From JBBDMC01 sp963826055 (GTDB lineage: Bacteria > Pseudomonadota > Alphaproteobacteria > Rhizobiales > Kaistiaceae), in contig CAWGVO010000007.1 in the NCBI GenBank assembly GCA_963826055.1, positions 62,001 to 126,000 of the forward strand: DNA of 64,000 nt, written 5' to 3'. The notes beneath the pieces are model-generated. The model was given only the letters and a program-made list of their open reading frames with translations. It searched no databases and was not told where the DNA came from. This document shows positions 50,472-60,965 of this stretch, one piece after another (within the stretch, counting starts at the first letter, position 1; each line of letters opens with the position of its first letter). A program made the position numbers and the translations under genes.

Positions 50472-52106
50472 CTACGGCAGCCGCAGATTGAGGTAGCGCA
50501 TCGCCTGGACCCACTCGACCTCGTCGAAGGCGTCGCAGACGATGACGCCGTAGATCTTTCCGGTCAGCCGCGCGCCGGAGCCTCCGGTGCGGGCGCCGAT
50601 GATGATGTCCTGGATTCCTCTGACGCCGAGCCGACCGCATCGCCCGCCTTCCACCCCAGGAGATCGCCGACGTTGAACGCCGCGTCGGTTCCGTCCCACA
50701 TCGCGCCCATGACGCACGGGGTGGTGTTGGCGACGATGTTCTTGTCGTCCTTGATGCCGCTGCTGCCGCGGAAGTAGACGCCGGGCTCGGCGCCGGTGCT
50801 GGTCTGCCCGAACAGCTGGAAGGTGCGGGTGCCGGCCGATGCGCTGGCCTTGGCGAGCATCGTGCCGGGGTCGCCGACGTACTGGCCCGCCACCAGCACC
50901 AGGAAAGCGTCGGTGGCGTCGGCGAAGAGGTGCGTGGCGCCGAGCACCTGGGCGCCGTACGTCAGCCAGTCGCCGCCGTCGAAACTGAGATACGAGGCGC
51001 CGCCGGATACGGTGTAGGTGGGACGCGAGCCGGAGGTCGATTGCGTCGCGTGGGTGGCGTTGCCGCTCTTATCCTCGATGCGGCCTACGGTCTGTCCCGA
51101 GGCCGTCACCGGCGTCGAGGTGTCGGTGGTCTGGTACAGGTGCGACGTGTCGCTGGGGTCCAGCCAGTTGACCGGGTTGCTGAGGCTCGCCGGCGTCCAG
51201 GTGAACGAGGCCAGCGGGGGGACGTCCACCACCAGTTGACCCAGCAGCGCGTCCATGTCGGCGTAGCGATGGGCATCGGTGTCGGAGGCGACGATCGCCG
51301 CAACGATACGCGCGCCGCTCGGGGCGATCCAGCCGACGACAAGGCTTTCCTTGGTGCCGCCGCCGCCGCTGCCGGTCTTGCCGGCGTAGTGGCCGATGGC
51401 TCCGTTCTCGATGTAGTCGTTGGTGTTGGTGAAGGTGAGCGTCGTCGTGCGGCCGCCGGTGATCGAAGCGCTCATGCGGTAGAACTTCATGATCGCCACC
51501 AGCACCGGGTAGGTGTCGAGCACGTGGGGAACAGCGCCGCGACGTCCTGCGCCGTCGAGGTGTTGACGCCGCTGAGGCCGTGCGGGTTGCCGAAGGTGGT
51601 GTCGTCGAGGCCGAGCGTAGTCGGCCAGCGCGTTCATTTCATCGACGAAATCGCCGATCGGATCGCTGCCGCCGCTGCCGCCGAAGTCGTTGCCCCACTT
51701 GCGCGCCAGCGCCATCGCCGCGTCGCAGCCGGAGGGAATGAGAGCGCCTTTCAGGAGGTCGCGCAGGCTGACCACATCGCCGGAGATGCAGGTTCATGGT
51801 GCTGCCGCCGACGAGGTCGCCGGAAACAACGGTGGTGGTCACCGAAAGGTCGGCGTAGTCGCGGGCGATGATGGACACGGTGGCAAGCTTCGACGTGCTC
51901 GCCATGTCGTCGGCGGCGCCGGTCTTGCTGTAATAGACCGCGCTGGTGTCGGCGTTGAAGACGTAGGCCGTGGCGGCGTGGACCGTGGGCGGGGTCAGGA
52001 CGCCGCCGGCCGAGAAGATGACAGTAGGGCCGAGGTATGCCTTGTTGATCGCGGTTGCGCCTAGATAGAGCGCGTTGATCGCGGCCGAGCCGAGTTTCAC
52101 GCCCAT
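50472..52106 (-). CDS. Tail-fibre-like protein with S11 D-Ala-D-Ala carboxypeptidase domain and lectin-like C-terminus, frameshifted
   Basis: Residues 1-32 (KLGSAAINALYLGATAINKAY) are a known phage fibre/tail N-terminal pattern. From about residue 45 the sequence follows peptidase S11: AYVFNADTSAVYYSK, the catalytic SxxK as STSK at residues 70-73 (51888-51899), SGCDAAMALA in place of the SxN motif (51725-51733), NPHGL...STAQD, and KTG (51369-51377). From about residue 250 a LamG/ConA-like domain begins (NWLDPSDTSHLYQ...SYLSFDGGDWLTYG) and runs to LNLRLP. Shifts near 51790, 51620, 51530 and 50640. About 545 residues. S11 enzymes trim peptidoglycan stem peptides, so a wall-remodelling role at adsorption or exit is inferred. 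Confidence 0.75.
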
Positions 52107-52109
52107 CGG

Positions 52110-53403
52110 TCAGGCATCCGTGATGATGTAGAGCGTCGCCGCGTCGGGCGTGCCGGCGTCGTACTCGGCCTGGGTGCACGAGACGATGTTGGCGATCGCG
52201 TCGGAGCCGGTGACGCCATCGGTGGACGTGTCGCTTTCCACCATGTTGGCGACCAGCGCGTCGACCGCGGCCGCCGTGTAATGGTCGGCGACCGCCTCGC
52301 CGGCCCAATCGTCCAGGTTGGCGGCGTGTGCCTGCACGTCGGAACCAATGGCGAGGCCGAGGGTCGCGCGCTGGGCGGCCGCGTCCGCGTCGTCGAGGAT
52401 GGCGCGGCCGGCGGCGGTGATCGCCGTCTCGGCCCAGGCGTCGACGCCGGTCGTGTATGCGATCCGGTCGGCGGCGGTGCCGAGCGCGGCGAGGGCGGCG
52501 AGCGTCGCGTCCGCGTCCTGCTTGCCGCTGTCGAGGGCATCGAGCGCCGCCGCGACCGTTGCGCCGCCGACACCGCTGTCGTTGTCGATCTGGCTGGCGG
52601 CGTAGTCGCCGGCCGTCGCCACCACCGCACCCGTCCTGCCGAAGACGCTGGAGACGGCGCCCCCGCCGCCTCCGCCGCCGGCCGCGACCTCGTCGATGGC
52701 GTCCTGAACGTTGGTCGCCGCCAGGCCGGATGTGGCGTTGTCGTAGGCGATGGTGGCGAGCCCGGTGTCCTTGTCGATGCGGATCGACTCGGCCCACGTG
52801 CTGCCGTCGGGCGATACCTTGAAGACAAAGTCGTCGTCGCCCGCGAGGCCGACCTCGGCGCGGCCGGAGAAGCCGGTCTGGAAGAGCAGCGATGCGGTAT
52901 CCGCCGCCGTCTCCTTGTTGACGACGAACCGCACATCGCCAGTGCCGCCGCTCCCCGCGTCGATATTGGAGAAGAGCACCGCGTCGGAGCGAACCGACAG
53001 CCGGTTGGTCGCGTCGGCCGTGGCGTTGATGCCGAGTTCGCTGACCGAGTCCACATGGCCCGACGCCGCCTCCCAGCCGCCGGCCTCATGGACCAGCAGG
53101 CTCCCTGCCGTCGCGTCGTAGGCGAGCCAGCCCGTTTCCGGCGTCAGGAACTGCCAGCTTCCGTCGATGAAGGCGGCAACGTTACCGTCCTCGCCGGCCC
53201 AATCGCCGGTAGCGGTGGCCGCGACGATGTAGCGGTCGCCCTCGGCCGGACTTGTCGGCGGGTCGGTGAGGCTCGCGTCGATCACCGAGAGCTGCACCAC
53301 CGTGTCGAGCCGGCGCAGCGCCTCGTTGTGGGTGACGTGCTTCTGCGCCTGCGCGGCGGCGAGGTACGGAATTCTTGAGATGGACAGATTCGAGATCAGA
53401 CAT
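52110..53403 (-). CDS. DUF2793 tail-fibre protein of the GTA cluster
   Basis: The N-terminal domain is DUF2793: PYLAAAQAQKHVTHNEALRRLD, PPTSPAEGDRYIVAATATG, then GNVAAFIDGSWQFLTPETGW. A glycine hinge (about residue 215) leads to a Thr/Ala/Asp-rich shaft and a C-terminal tip. One shift at the very start (about 53395) separates the ATG at 53403 from the body. DUF2793 proteins follow the gp15 gene in many GTA and prophage clusters and are likely fibres. The stop is 3 bp before the next gene. Confidence 0.8.
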
Positions 53404-56400
53404 GGATGAGGTCCGTTGCGGCGAGGCCCGGCCCTTCGGTCGGGCTCACCTGGCTGATGGCGACGGCGATGTCGGATGGCAGACCGCCGAAGTCGGCGGT
53501 CTGGTCGGCGGCGGAATAGACGACCGACGGTACGGCGGCGGCGAGCGTCCGCACCGTGTCACCGCCGTCGAGAATGGCGACCTGATAGGCTTCGCTCGTC
53601 TCGCCGAGTGGCACCTCCACCGGGTCCCACTGGTCTCCGCCGATGCGCGTCTGGCGGATCCACGTGAACGTCACGTCGCCGGTGCCCGTGTCGCGAACGC
53701 CCATGATGTGGACCGGCGCGAGGCACATGAGCCCACGCCTTGACGATCCGAGCGCCACATCGGTGAAGGCCGCTGGGTCGTACACCGCGCCCGCCGGCCC
53801 GCAGCGCACGGTGAGACCGAGCCCGGATTCCGCCTCGCTCAGCGCCAGCGACGGCACACCCCCGTCCAGCAGCACAAAACGGGCGCCGGCCGCGTGGCCC
53901 GCCGCCATGATGTCGCCGGTGCCCGCCTGACCGCGCAACAGTCCGTCGAGCCGCCAGGTGTTGGTGCTAATCAGCGTGGCGTTCTCGAACTGGATCACCT
54001 CGAAGCCGGTCGCCGCCGTGCCGATGGCTGCGAGGTTGGCGCCGTTCAGCACGCCGAGCCGCGGCTCGCTGGCGAGCGCGCCGCCGTAGAGTTGCACCTC
54101 GATCGTGTTCGCCCGGTCCCACCGCGCCACCGGCCCCGCCGCCAGCGGCGCCGTGAGCTCGCCCATCACCGCGCGGCGCAGGATCGTCTGGCGCGGCACG
54201 AAGCCTGAGTCCGGGTCGCCCAGCGAGAGCGCGATCGCGCCCGGCCACGGCTCGGCGAAGACCGCGATGTGCGGCGCGTAGCCGGCCTCGCTGCCGGTGA
54301 TCAGCGGCAGGTCGAGCAGCACCACCTCGGGCGGCGAATCGAGCGCCACCGCGCGCGGCGGCAGCGCCCGCGCCGCCGCCGGTACCGGCGCCAGGATGTC
54401 GGGCTCGATGGTCCGGGCCTCGATCCGCCTCAGCCCCGCGTCCTCGACCCGGGTCACCAGCACCGTCCGCGTGCCGGTATCGACAGCGATGGTGCAAACG
54501 TCCGCCGGCTCCAGCGCCAGCGCGCGCTGCGGCAGCGCCAGCGAGACCGTCTCGCGGCCGGCCCAGATGTCCTGCAGCATCGTGTCGGCGATGCCGCTCG
54601 CCACCGCGTAGCTGATGACGGCGCCGGTATCGGTGGTTTCGAGCCGCCGGCTACCGCCGACCAGACGCCGCGACGACACCGACGCCGCGCGATAGTCGGC
54701 GAGGGCGTCGGAAAACCCGATCGCGATCTCCGCCGGCAGTTCGGTCTCCTGCGCGCGCCGGATGGTGAGCAGCGCGCCCTCTCCTTCCTCGACCAGATCG
54801 TCGGCGGTGAAAGCCTGCGAGACGCGCCGGCCGCGCCGCACGACGCGGAAGACGTCACCGGATTCGAATCCCTCGAACATCAGCAACTGCGACAGCGGCG
54901 CCAGCGCCTCGCGTGCCGAGGACAGGTCGCCGATCAGGTATCCGTCGACGGTTCCGTCGAGATCGTCGACCGTGCTGTCGCTTGCCCCGTAGTCGGCGAG
55001 GATCTGGCCGACCAGCGCCTCCGCCGTCAGGGCGCCGAGGCGGCCGCTCAGCCAGTGGCCGGTCTCCCAGTTGGCGCTGTCCGCCCACACGTCGGTGAGC
55101 AGCGGAAACGCCGGGAACGGCCGCGCGTCCCACGTCCACAGATGGATCGCGGCGGGGTCGACCATGCGGCCGCCGTAGGTCGGGGACACCGGGTTGGCCG
55201 CCTCGTCGAAGCCAGCGTCCTCCGGGTCCCAGTAACCGAGCGTTGCAGCGATGAAGCGCCGTTGGACGAGGTCGTCGCGGAGCCCGGTCGAATAATACGG
55301 CAACCCGCCCATCGCCGACTTCGCGTCGGGAAAGACGTTCGGCTGGTTCGGCCCCTTGTCCACCGCCGGGCAGCCGCACTCGGTGAACCGGATCGGCTTC
55401 GACTGCGGCACCCACGCGGTCGGGCTCGCGGCCTCTATGCCGCCGGGCCGGTCGTAGTGCTGGTTGGACCACCAGCCGACCAGATCCTTCGGCCGGAACA
55501 CCCACGGCTTGCCGTAGGCGCCGTCGGTGATCGGCGTGCGTGTCTGCGCGTCGCGGTCGGCGACGCTCGGCGTAGTACCAGTCGTAATACTCGCCGCCGG
55601 CGATGTTGGCGCGGAGGTAGGCTTCGTCGCGGCCGGAGTCCCAGGTGGCCGCGTCGAGGTGGTCGTTGCCGTCGCGCCAGTCCGACAGCGGCATGTAGTT
55701 GTCGATGCCGACGAAGTCGATGTTGCCGTCCGCCCATAGCGGGTCGAGGTGAAAGGTGACGTCGCCGGAACCGTCGTCGGGGTGGTGACCGAAGTATTCG
55801 CTCCAGTCGGCGGCGTATGAGATGTCCGTCGTCGCGCCCAGCACCGAGCGCACGTCCGAGGCGAGGGCCTTCAGCGCATCGACAAACGGGTACGCGCCCG
55901 CCGCCGACCGCGCCGTCGTCAGGCCGCGCAGCTCCGAGCCGATCAGAAATGCATCGACACCACCCGCCGCCTTGCAGAGCCAGGCGTTGTGCAGCACCTG
56001 CCGCCGCAGCGTCCACTCGTCGGGTCCCGAATAGACCACCGCGTCGCCGGAGAGCGCAAAGTCGCCCGGTGCCGCAGCACCCACGAACGCTGCGATTTCC
56101 GTGGCGGCCGCCGCCGTCTTGTCGGGTGAGCCGGGTTCGCCCGGCGCCACCGACAGCGTGATCGATCCGCGCCAGGGATAGGCGTCCTGCTCCGCCCCGC
56201 CATAAGGATCGGCGAGGCCGTTCCCCGCCGGTATGTCCATCATCACGAACGGGTAGAGCGTTACCTTGAGGCCGCGCGTCTTCAGGTCGCGGATGGCAGC
56301 CACCACCGAAGCGTCGGATGGCGTGCCGCCGAACGCCGGCTTGCCGTCGTAGGTGGAGACGAGCCGCGCCGTCGCGCGCGTCAGTCCCGCCGCCTGCCAG

Positions 56401-57299
56401 GTCTCCGGCGTTGTCGTCGTGGTGCGGTCCACAACCGCCGGCATCAGCGTGCAGGTGCCGGCGCGGAGATCGTCGCCGAACCACGCAACCACCAGCCCGG
56501 CGCGCTCGACCTGCGGCGCGATCGCCTGCAGCTCGTCGATCGCCGCCTGCCAGTCCGAGTCCGCCCCGTCGACGTGGCGGTTGGCGGCTGACTGGTTGCC
56601 GGGACCGACCACCTTCATCACCGGCTCCGGGTCGTACCCGAACTCAGTGGCGCCGGGGATGATGGTGACGGCTCGGATCGCCTGCTCGATGCCGGCGACC
56701 GGACGGATCACCTCGAACGAGAACTGCGGGATGCGGTTGCCGAAGTCCTCCAGCGCCAGGTGCTCGAAAACGATCACCGCGGTGTCGCGGTAGGCGGGCA
56801 CGTCGCCACCCTGCTTCGCCTCGATCAGGCTGTCCGGCATCTGGCCGCCGTCGCCGACATAAAGCCGGTGCGTCGTTCCGCTCAGATCGAACGGCTTGCC
56901 GTCCGCCCACACGCGCCCGACGCGCGCGACCGGTCCTTCGCAGAGGCCGATCGCGAAGTTGGCGTAGTACGAATACGTGGTGACGGTGGTGCCGCCGCCG
57001 AGGCCGCCCTTGCCGCCCTCGCGGCTCTCCGACACCTCCTCCTCGAAACGCGTCGCCCAGATGATCTGGCCGGAGATGCGCACGCGGCCGTAGACGCGCG
57101 GGATCGTCGCTCCCTCGCGCGAGGCCTGCACGCCGAGGTCGGAGAGGCGCGCGCCTTCCACGGTGCGCGATGTGCCGAACACGGCCTGGTCGACCGCATA
57201 GCCGGCGAGCCCGCCGACGGCGCGGCCGACGAGGGTGCCGATCGGCCCGAACAGCGAGCCGATGGCGGCCCCTGCCGCCTGAAGAACGAGTGTGGCCAT
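53396..57299 (-). CDS. GTA TIM-barrel-like megatron protein (RcGTA gp15 type), one frameshift
   Basis: The repaired protein has about 1,300 residues, the size of RcGTA gp15. It starts MATLVLQAAGAAIGSLFGPIG, then a hub-like region (YGRVRISGQIIWATRFEE), the TIM-barrel-like domain with SYAADWSEYFGHHPDDGSGDV and NIDFVGIDNYMPLSDWRDG, FTECGCPAVDKGPNQPNVF and C-terminal carbohydrate-binding-like modules. One shift near 55570. It forms the baseplate tip that contacts the recipient. Its stop overlaps the DUF2793 start. Confidence 0.9.
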
Positions 57300-57309
57300 G
57301 AAGTATTGC

Positions 57310-57352
57310 TCCCTCCCGCTTTTCCCCGCGAAAGCGGGGACCCAGGGTCGGG
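57310..57352. repeat. Palindromic repeat between the gp14 and gp15 genes
   Basis: The unit TCCCCGCGAAAGCGGGGACCCAG is a common alphaproteobacterial extragenic palindrome. The same unit occurs at 60493-60513 inside the chaperone genes. Confidence 0.75.
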
Positions 57353-57370
57353 GCCTTTGAACGAGAGGTG

Positions 57371-57899
57371 TCAGCCGGTGGCGCTTGTGTCCGCCGTCCC
57401 CGGAAACCGGAAGGCGCGCGCGATCCGCCGCCGCCACCAGGGTGTCAGCGCCGCGTAAGCGACCGCCGCGCCCTGCTGGGCGTGAACGAAGCGATCTGCG
57501 TCCACCAGGATCGCCGGCGTGCTTCGCCGGCAGGTGCGCGCGCCAGCGGAAGAGAAGCACGTCCCCTGCCCCGGCCCGCGCCGGCGCGATTTCAACCAGG
57601 TGCCGCCGCGCCGCTTCGCCAAGCGTCTCCGCCCCGCGCGCCTCGGCCCAGTCGGGTGTGTAAGCCGGCAAAGTTTCCGGTTCTGCACCGTAAAGCGCGC
57701 GCCAGACGCCGCGGATAAGGCCGAGGCAATCGCAGCCGACGCCCTTCAGCGACGCCTGGTGCCGGTACGGCGTGCCGACCCACGACAACGCCTCCGCGAC
57801 GATCGCCGCGCCGGTCGGCCCGGCGCACGTGTCCCCTTCTTCTCCTCCCCCTGAAAGGGGGAGGTGGCCCGGCGAAGCCGGGTCGGAGGGGATCGCCAA
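57371..57899 (-). CDS. NlpC/P60 cell-wall peptidase (RcGTA gp14 type), frameshifted
   Basis: The domain starts at IVAEALSWVGTPYRHQASLKG and carries the catalytic cysteine in GVGCDCLGLIRGVWRALYG and the histidine in LPAKHAAIL. One shift near 57535 joins it to the C-terminus VDADRFVHAQQGAAVAYA...WWRRRIARAFRFPG. The N-terminal codons come from a palindromic repeat, so the true start is uncertain (TTG 57899 or the ATG near 57953). It cuts peptidoglycan peptide bonds during DNA delivery. Confidence 0.8.
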
Positions 57900-57945
57900 G
57901 CGAGACCCCTCCCCGCCGCTCCGCGGCGATCCTCCCCTTTGAAAA
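57841..57945. repeat. Composite palindromic repeat at the gp13/gp14 junction
   Basis: Two hairpins stand side by side: CCTCCCCC-TGAAA-GGGGGAGG (57844-57864) and CCCGGC-GAA-GCCGGG (about 57868-57882), then GGAGGGGATCGCC and its mirror GGCGATCCTCCCC. It occupies the place where the gp14 start codon should be. Confidence 0.75.
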
Positions 57946-57958
57946 TTTGCCGCTCATC

Positions 57959-58842
57959 TCACCACCGGCTGCCGTCGTTCTGGTCGCCCGCGGCACGTAC
58001 GACAGCGCGAAGTCGTTGCCGGGGATGTGCGGGAAGCCGCGGAAGTTGACGGTGTTGGCGAACTTCGCCGCGCAGGTGGAGAAGAGCTTGTCGCAGCCTG
58101 CGGTGACCGTGAACCCATCGCCGGCTGCAACGTCGAAGTGCATCGCCTGCCACAGCTCGATCGTCACCACGCCGCCCACCACGCGATGCGCCCGCACTTC
58201 CATCGCGCGCCCGGCGTTGGCACCGCTCGTCCAGGCGAGGCGGCCCCGCTCGAACCACCCGGCGGCGAACGCGCCCAGCCCGTCGACGGTGAACCGTCGC
58301 CGGTCGGTCGCTGCCGTCACCGTGCCTTCGCCGCGGTAGGCGGGATCGTCCAGATCGACGCCGCAGCGCGCGTCGCCGAGGTCCGCGTCGCAGGCGTGGC
58401 GGAAGGCGCGCCCGTTCGGCTCGTCCAGCGCCGCCGCGAGCCCGCGGACTTCGGCGCGGAAGGCGCCGTCGGCGCGCGTCACCTCGCCGAGGTGTCCGAG
58501 GCGCAGCAGGTGCCGCTCGTCCGGCGTCGTCCAGTTGACCAGGAACACGCGCACCTCGGCGTTGTCGTAGAGGCCGGCCGCGAGGTCGTCGCCGTCGAGC
58601 CGGTCGGACGAGAGCGCGCCCAGCGCTTCCAGCCCGCCGATGCCGAAGCCGGTCGCCGACGTGTCCTCGCTGGCGTCGAAGCCGGATTCCGGCTCGTACG
58701 TCACGCCGTCGAACGAAACGTCGCGGTCGTGGTCGGTGAAGCCAAGCACGACGCCGTCGCTCCGTTCCAGCCGCCAGCAGCGGCAGAGCGTCGTCACCCC
58801 CGTCGCCAGATGGGCGGCGAGGTTCGGGTCAATGGTGCGCAT
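57959..58842 (-). CDS. DUF2163 baseplate hub protein (RcGTA gp13 type), one frameshift
   Basis: ATG 58842 begins MRTIDPNLAAHLATGVTTLCRCW, followed by GVVLGFTDHDRDVSFDGVTYE, an RHACDADLGDARCGVDL cysteine region and a C-terminal TAGCDKLFSTCAAKFANTVNFRGFPHIPG with cysteines that in the family bind an iron-sulfur cluster. One shift near 58000 restores the natural end DGSRW*. About 295 residues. Part of the tail baseplate. Confidence 0.88.
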
Positions 58843-58867
58843 GCAATATTGCTCTCAGGATCAGACG

Positions 58868-59035
58868 CCTCCTCTCCCCTCGTGGGAGAGGGCTTCGCGC
58901 CTTACGAGCGGAGCGAACTAGGCGCGAAGGGTGAGGGGGCGGAGCCTGTTGCAGCCGTCGCTCCCCCTCATCCGGACAAGACCCGCTGACGCGGCTCTTG
59001 TCGGACCTCTCCCGCAAGGGGAGAGGTGAAGTAGC
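58868..59035. repeat. 165-bp mosaic palindromic element between gp12 and gp13 genes
   Basis: The element is bounded by CCTCTCCC-CTCGT-GGGAGAGG (left) and CCTCTCCC-GCAA-GGGGAGAGG (right). Inside are TTCGCGCCT...AGGCGCGAA and AGGGGG...CCCCCT arms. This layout resembles rhizobial intergenic mosaic elements (RIME-like), named here by form only. Confidence 0.75.
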
Positions 59036-59039
59036 GGCA

Positions 59040-59690
59040 TCACAGCCTGATCTCCACCAGCGGGATCGCGGGAATTGCGCCCGCGGCGAAGCTGGTGAGG
59101 TTGATGTCGAGCGTCTCGGTGTCGAAGCGCACCGGCACGTCGAACTGGAATCCGGCGGTCACCGCCGCGCCGCTTGCCGGAATAGAGCCCGCCTCGAACG
59201 TGACCACGCCGGTCGTCGTATCGCAGGTCCAGTCCGCGCCTTCGTTAGCCGGCGTACCATCGACCGCCACCAGCACACTTCCCGCCACCGGCTTCGTCAC
59301 CCCGCGCGCATACGGCGCATACGTGCTGCCGTAGGTCTTCACCAGTTGGAACGTCGCGGTGGCGCCGTCGCCGGTGCCGATCGCCTGGTCGGTCGCCGCC
59401 GGAGTCGCTTCCGGCGCGCACGATTTGCAGTCGATGCGGTCCAGCCAGCGGAAGCCGTAGAGCCGCCCGCGCCGTTCTTCAAAGAAGGCGACGACGGCGT
59501 GCAGATCGTCAAGCGAGCGCACGCCGTAGCCGGCGTTGTAGCGCCGGCGCGAGTTGGCCCAGCGGCTGTTGCGCTCCTCGAACCCCGAGCCGAGGCTGAC
59601 GATGTCGGTGCGCCGCTCCGGCCCGCCGCTCGCGCCGAAGGCGATGGCGGTCGGAAAGCGCACCTCGTGGAACGGGATCAGCGCCGGCAT
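59040..59690 (-). CDS. DUF2460 distal tail protein (RcGTA gp12 type)
   Basis: The intact 216-residue protein shows FHEVRFPTAIAFGASGGPERRTDIV, the paired RWANSRRRYNAGYGVRSLDDLHAVVAFFEERRG (key residues NSRRRYNAG), FRWLDRIDCKSC and ends ...IPLVEIRL. It forms the hexameric disc between tail tube and baseplate. A mosaic repeat lies between it and the upstream-numbered gp13 gene. Confidence 0.9.
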   Translation of the reverse strand: MPALIPFHEVRFPTAIAFGASGGPERRTDIVSLGSGFEERNSRWANSRRRYNAGYGVRSLDDLHAVVAFFEERRGRLYGFRWLDRIDCKSCAPEATPAATDQAIGTGDGATATFQLVKTYGSTYAPYARGVTKPVAGSVLVAVDGTPANEGADWTCDTTTGVVTFEAGSIPASGAAVTAGFQFDVPVRFDTETLDINLTSFAAGAIPAIPLVEIRL

Positions 59691-59691
59691 G

Positions 59692-60267
59692 TCAGAGCCC
59701 CCGCCGCCCGCGCGCGACGGCGCGGGTCAGCATGGCCGTCACCTGCGCCTCCGACTTGGCGAAGCTTGCCGCGTCGGTGGCGGTGACGTTGAAGTTGACG
59801 ACGATTGGCGCGCCCGCCCCGCTCCTCACGCCGAGCTTGCCGTCGCTGCCGCGGGCGAGCGGCAGCACAGCCTCCGGTCCCGCCTCGCCCATCAGCCCGA
59901 GGCCGCGCGCCAGCGGGAACAGCGTCGGCGAGCCGACGACGCCGCCGCCGGCGAACGGCACGATCCGCTTGCCGCTGACCACGCCGCCCTCCGCCAGCCC
60001 GAATGCGTGGAACAGCGAGGCGACGGCGCCGCCGAGCGCGTTCGACAGCGGCGCCAGCGCCTTGTCGAGCGCAAGCCCCGCGAGCCGGAGCGCCAGGCTC
60101 TTCAGCACGCTCTCGAAGCTCTTGCCGCCAACGACCGCGTCCTTGAAGGCGCGGCTGATGGCGCTGGAGAAGCCCGAGGCCTCGCGCGACAAATTGCGGA
60201 GCGCGAGTTCGGCGCCGCTGGTGTCGAGCGAGACGCCGATGGTCAGTTGGTCGGTGGTGTCGGCCAT
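59692..60267 (-). CDS. Short tail tape-measure protein (RcGTA gp11 type)
   Basis: The intact 191-residue protein shows TIGVSLDTSGAELALRNLSRE, a helical core and the Gly-rich end typical of tape-measure proteins (GGVVSGKRIVPFAGGGVVGSPTLFPLARG, GEAGPEAVLPLARGSDG). The very short length matches GTA tails, which are about 50 nm, and is far below that of lambda-type phages. It lies 2 bp before the gp12 gene. Confidence 0.88.
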   Translation of the reverse strand: MADTTDQLTIGVSLDTSGAELALRNLSREASGFSSAISRAFKDAVVGGKSFESVLKSLALRLAGLALDKALAPLSNALGGAVASLFHAFGLAEGGVVSGKRIVPFAGGGVVGSPTLFPLARGLGLMGEAGPEAVLPLARGSDGKLGVRSGAGAPIVVNFNVTATDAASFAKSEAQVTAMLTRAVARGRRGL

Positions 60268-60277
60268 GGTCGTTCCG

Positions 60278-60437
60278 TCAGTTGTCCGGGTAGCGCGCGA
60301 TCAGTGGTCGAGCGTGGCGCGGTCGAGCGGCGGCGCGAAGCGCCCGCCGCGCCTTCCGCCGCGGCCGCGAGTTCGCGCGGCGTCATGGCCCAGAACGCCG
60401 CGCTCGACAGACGCAGCCGCCCGAACCCGAACGCCAT
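60278..60437 (-). CDS. Tail assembly chaperone (RcGTA gp10.1 type), frameshifted
   Basis: ATG 60437 begins MAFGFGRLRLSSAAFWAMTPREL, the DUF2376/phage_TAC pattern. One gained and one lost base near 60345 and 60305 hide the natural end DHLIARYPDN*. About 53 residues. In the sequence as given this frame is continuous with the gene before it through a palindromic repeat. Confidence 0.75.
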
Positions 60438-60884
60438 CGCCTGCCGCCAGGGGAAAGGTTCATCCCTCTGCACGCCGCATCCTTTTCGCTGATCCCCGCG
60501 AAAGCGGGGACCCAGAATCTTTCTTACACTAGGTTCCCGCTTGCGCGGGACACTGAGCGCCGCTTTCGGTTCCTCCCCGCCCCCGAACGTCGCCGACAGC
60601 AGTTCGGCGACGATTGCCACGTAGCCGGCGGCGCCGCCGTCCGCCTGCATGCGCGCCACCGTCGCATCGTCGATGTCGTTGCCGGCGCCACGCAGCCCCG
60701 CGCCGATGATGCGGATCGCGTCCGCCGCCGCGAGGGTTCCTTCCTCAAAGCGGCGCGCCAGTCCCATCAGGTCGCCGGTCGCCAGCGCCGCCTCCAGTTC
60801 GGCGAGCGCGCCGAGGGTCAGGCAGAGCGTCCACGGCCGACCGTCGAGCACCGCCTCCACTTCACCCCGCTGCCGGTTGACCAT
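60438..60884 (-). CDS. GTA tail chaperone (RcGTA gp10 type) reading through a repeat
   Basis: ATG 60884 starts MVNRQRGEVEAVLDGRPWTLCLTLGALAELE, followed by GDLMGLARRF and IIGAGLRGAG, the Phage_TAC_11 family. After GGGEEPKAAL (about 60556) the frame enters a palindromic repeat that reads SVPRKREPSV...LGPRFRGD and continues without stop into the gp10.1 gene. The natural stop is lost. It assists tail-tube polymerisation. Confidence 0.8.
60489..60556. repeat. Palindromic repeat between the two tail-chaperone genes
   Basis: TCCCCGCGAAAGCGGGGA (60493-60510) and TTCCCGCTTGCGCGGGA (about 60534-60550) form two hairpins. The repeat is open in the gene frame and its translation LGPRFRGD is the usual read-through of such repeats. 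Confidence 0.8.
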
Positions 60885-60965
60885 GATGGCGATTTCTCCC
60901 GATGGCGCGTTTCGCGGTTTGATGGCACAAGACACCGGCCGGCCGGGCGGCCGGAGGGGCGTCCC

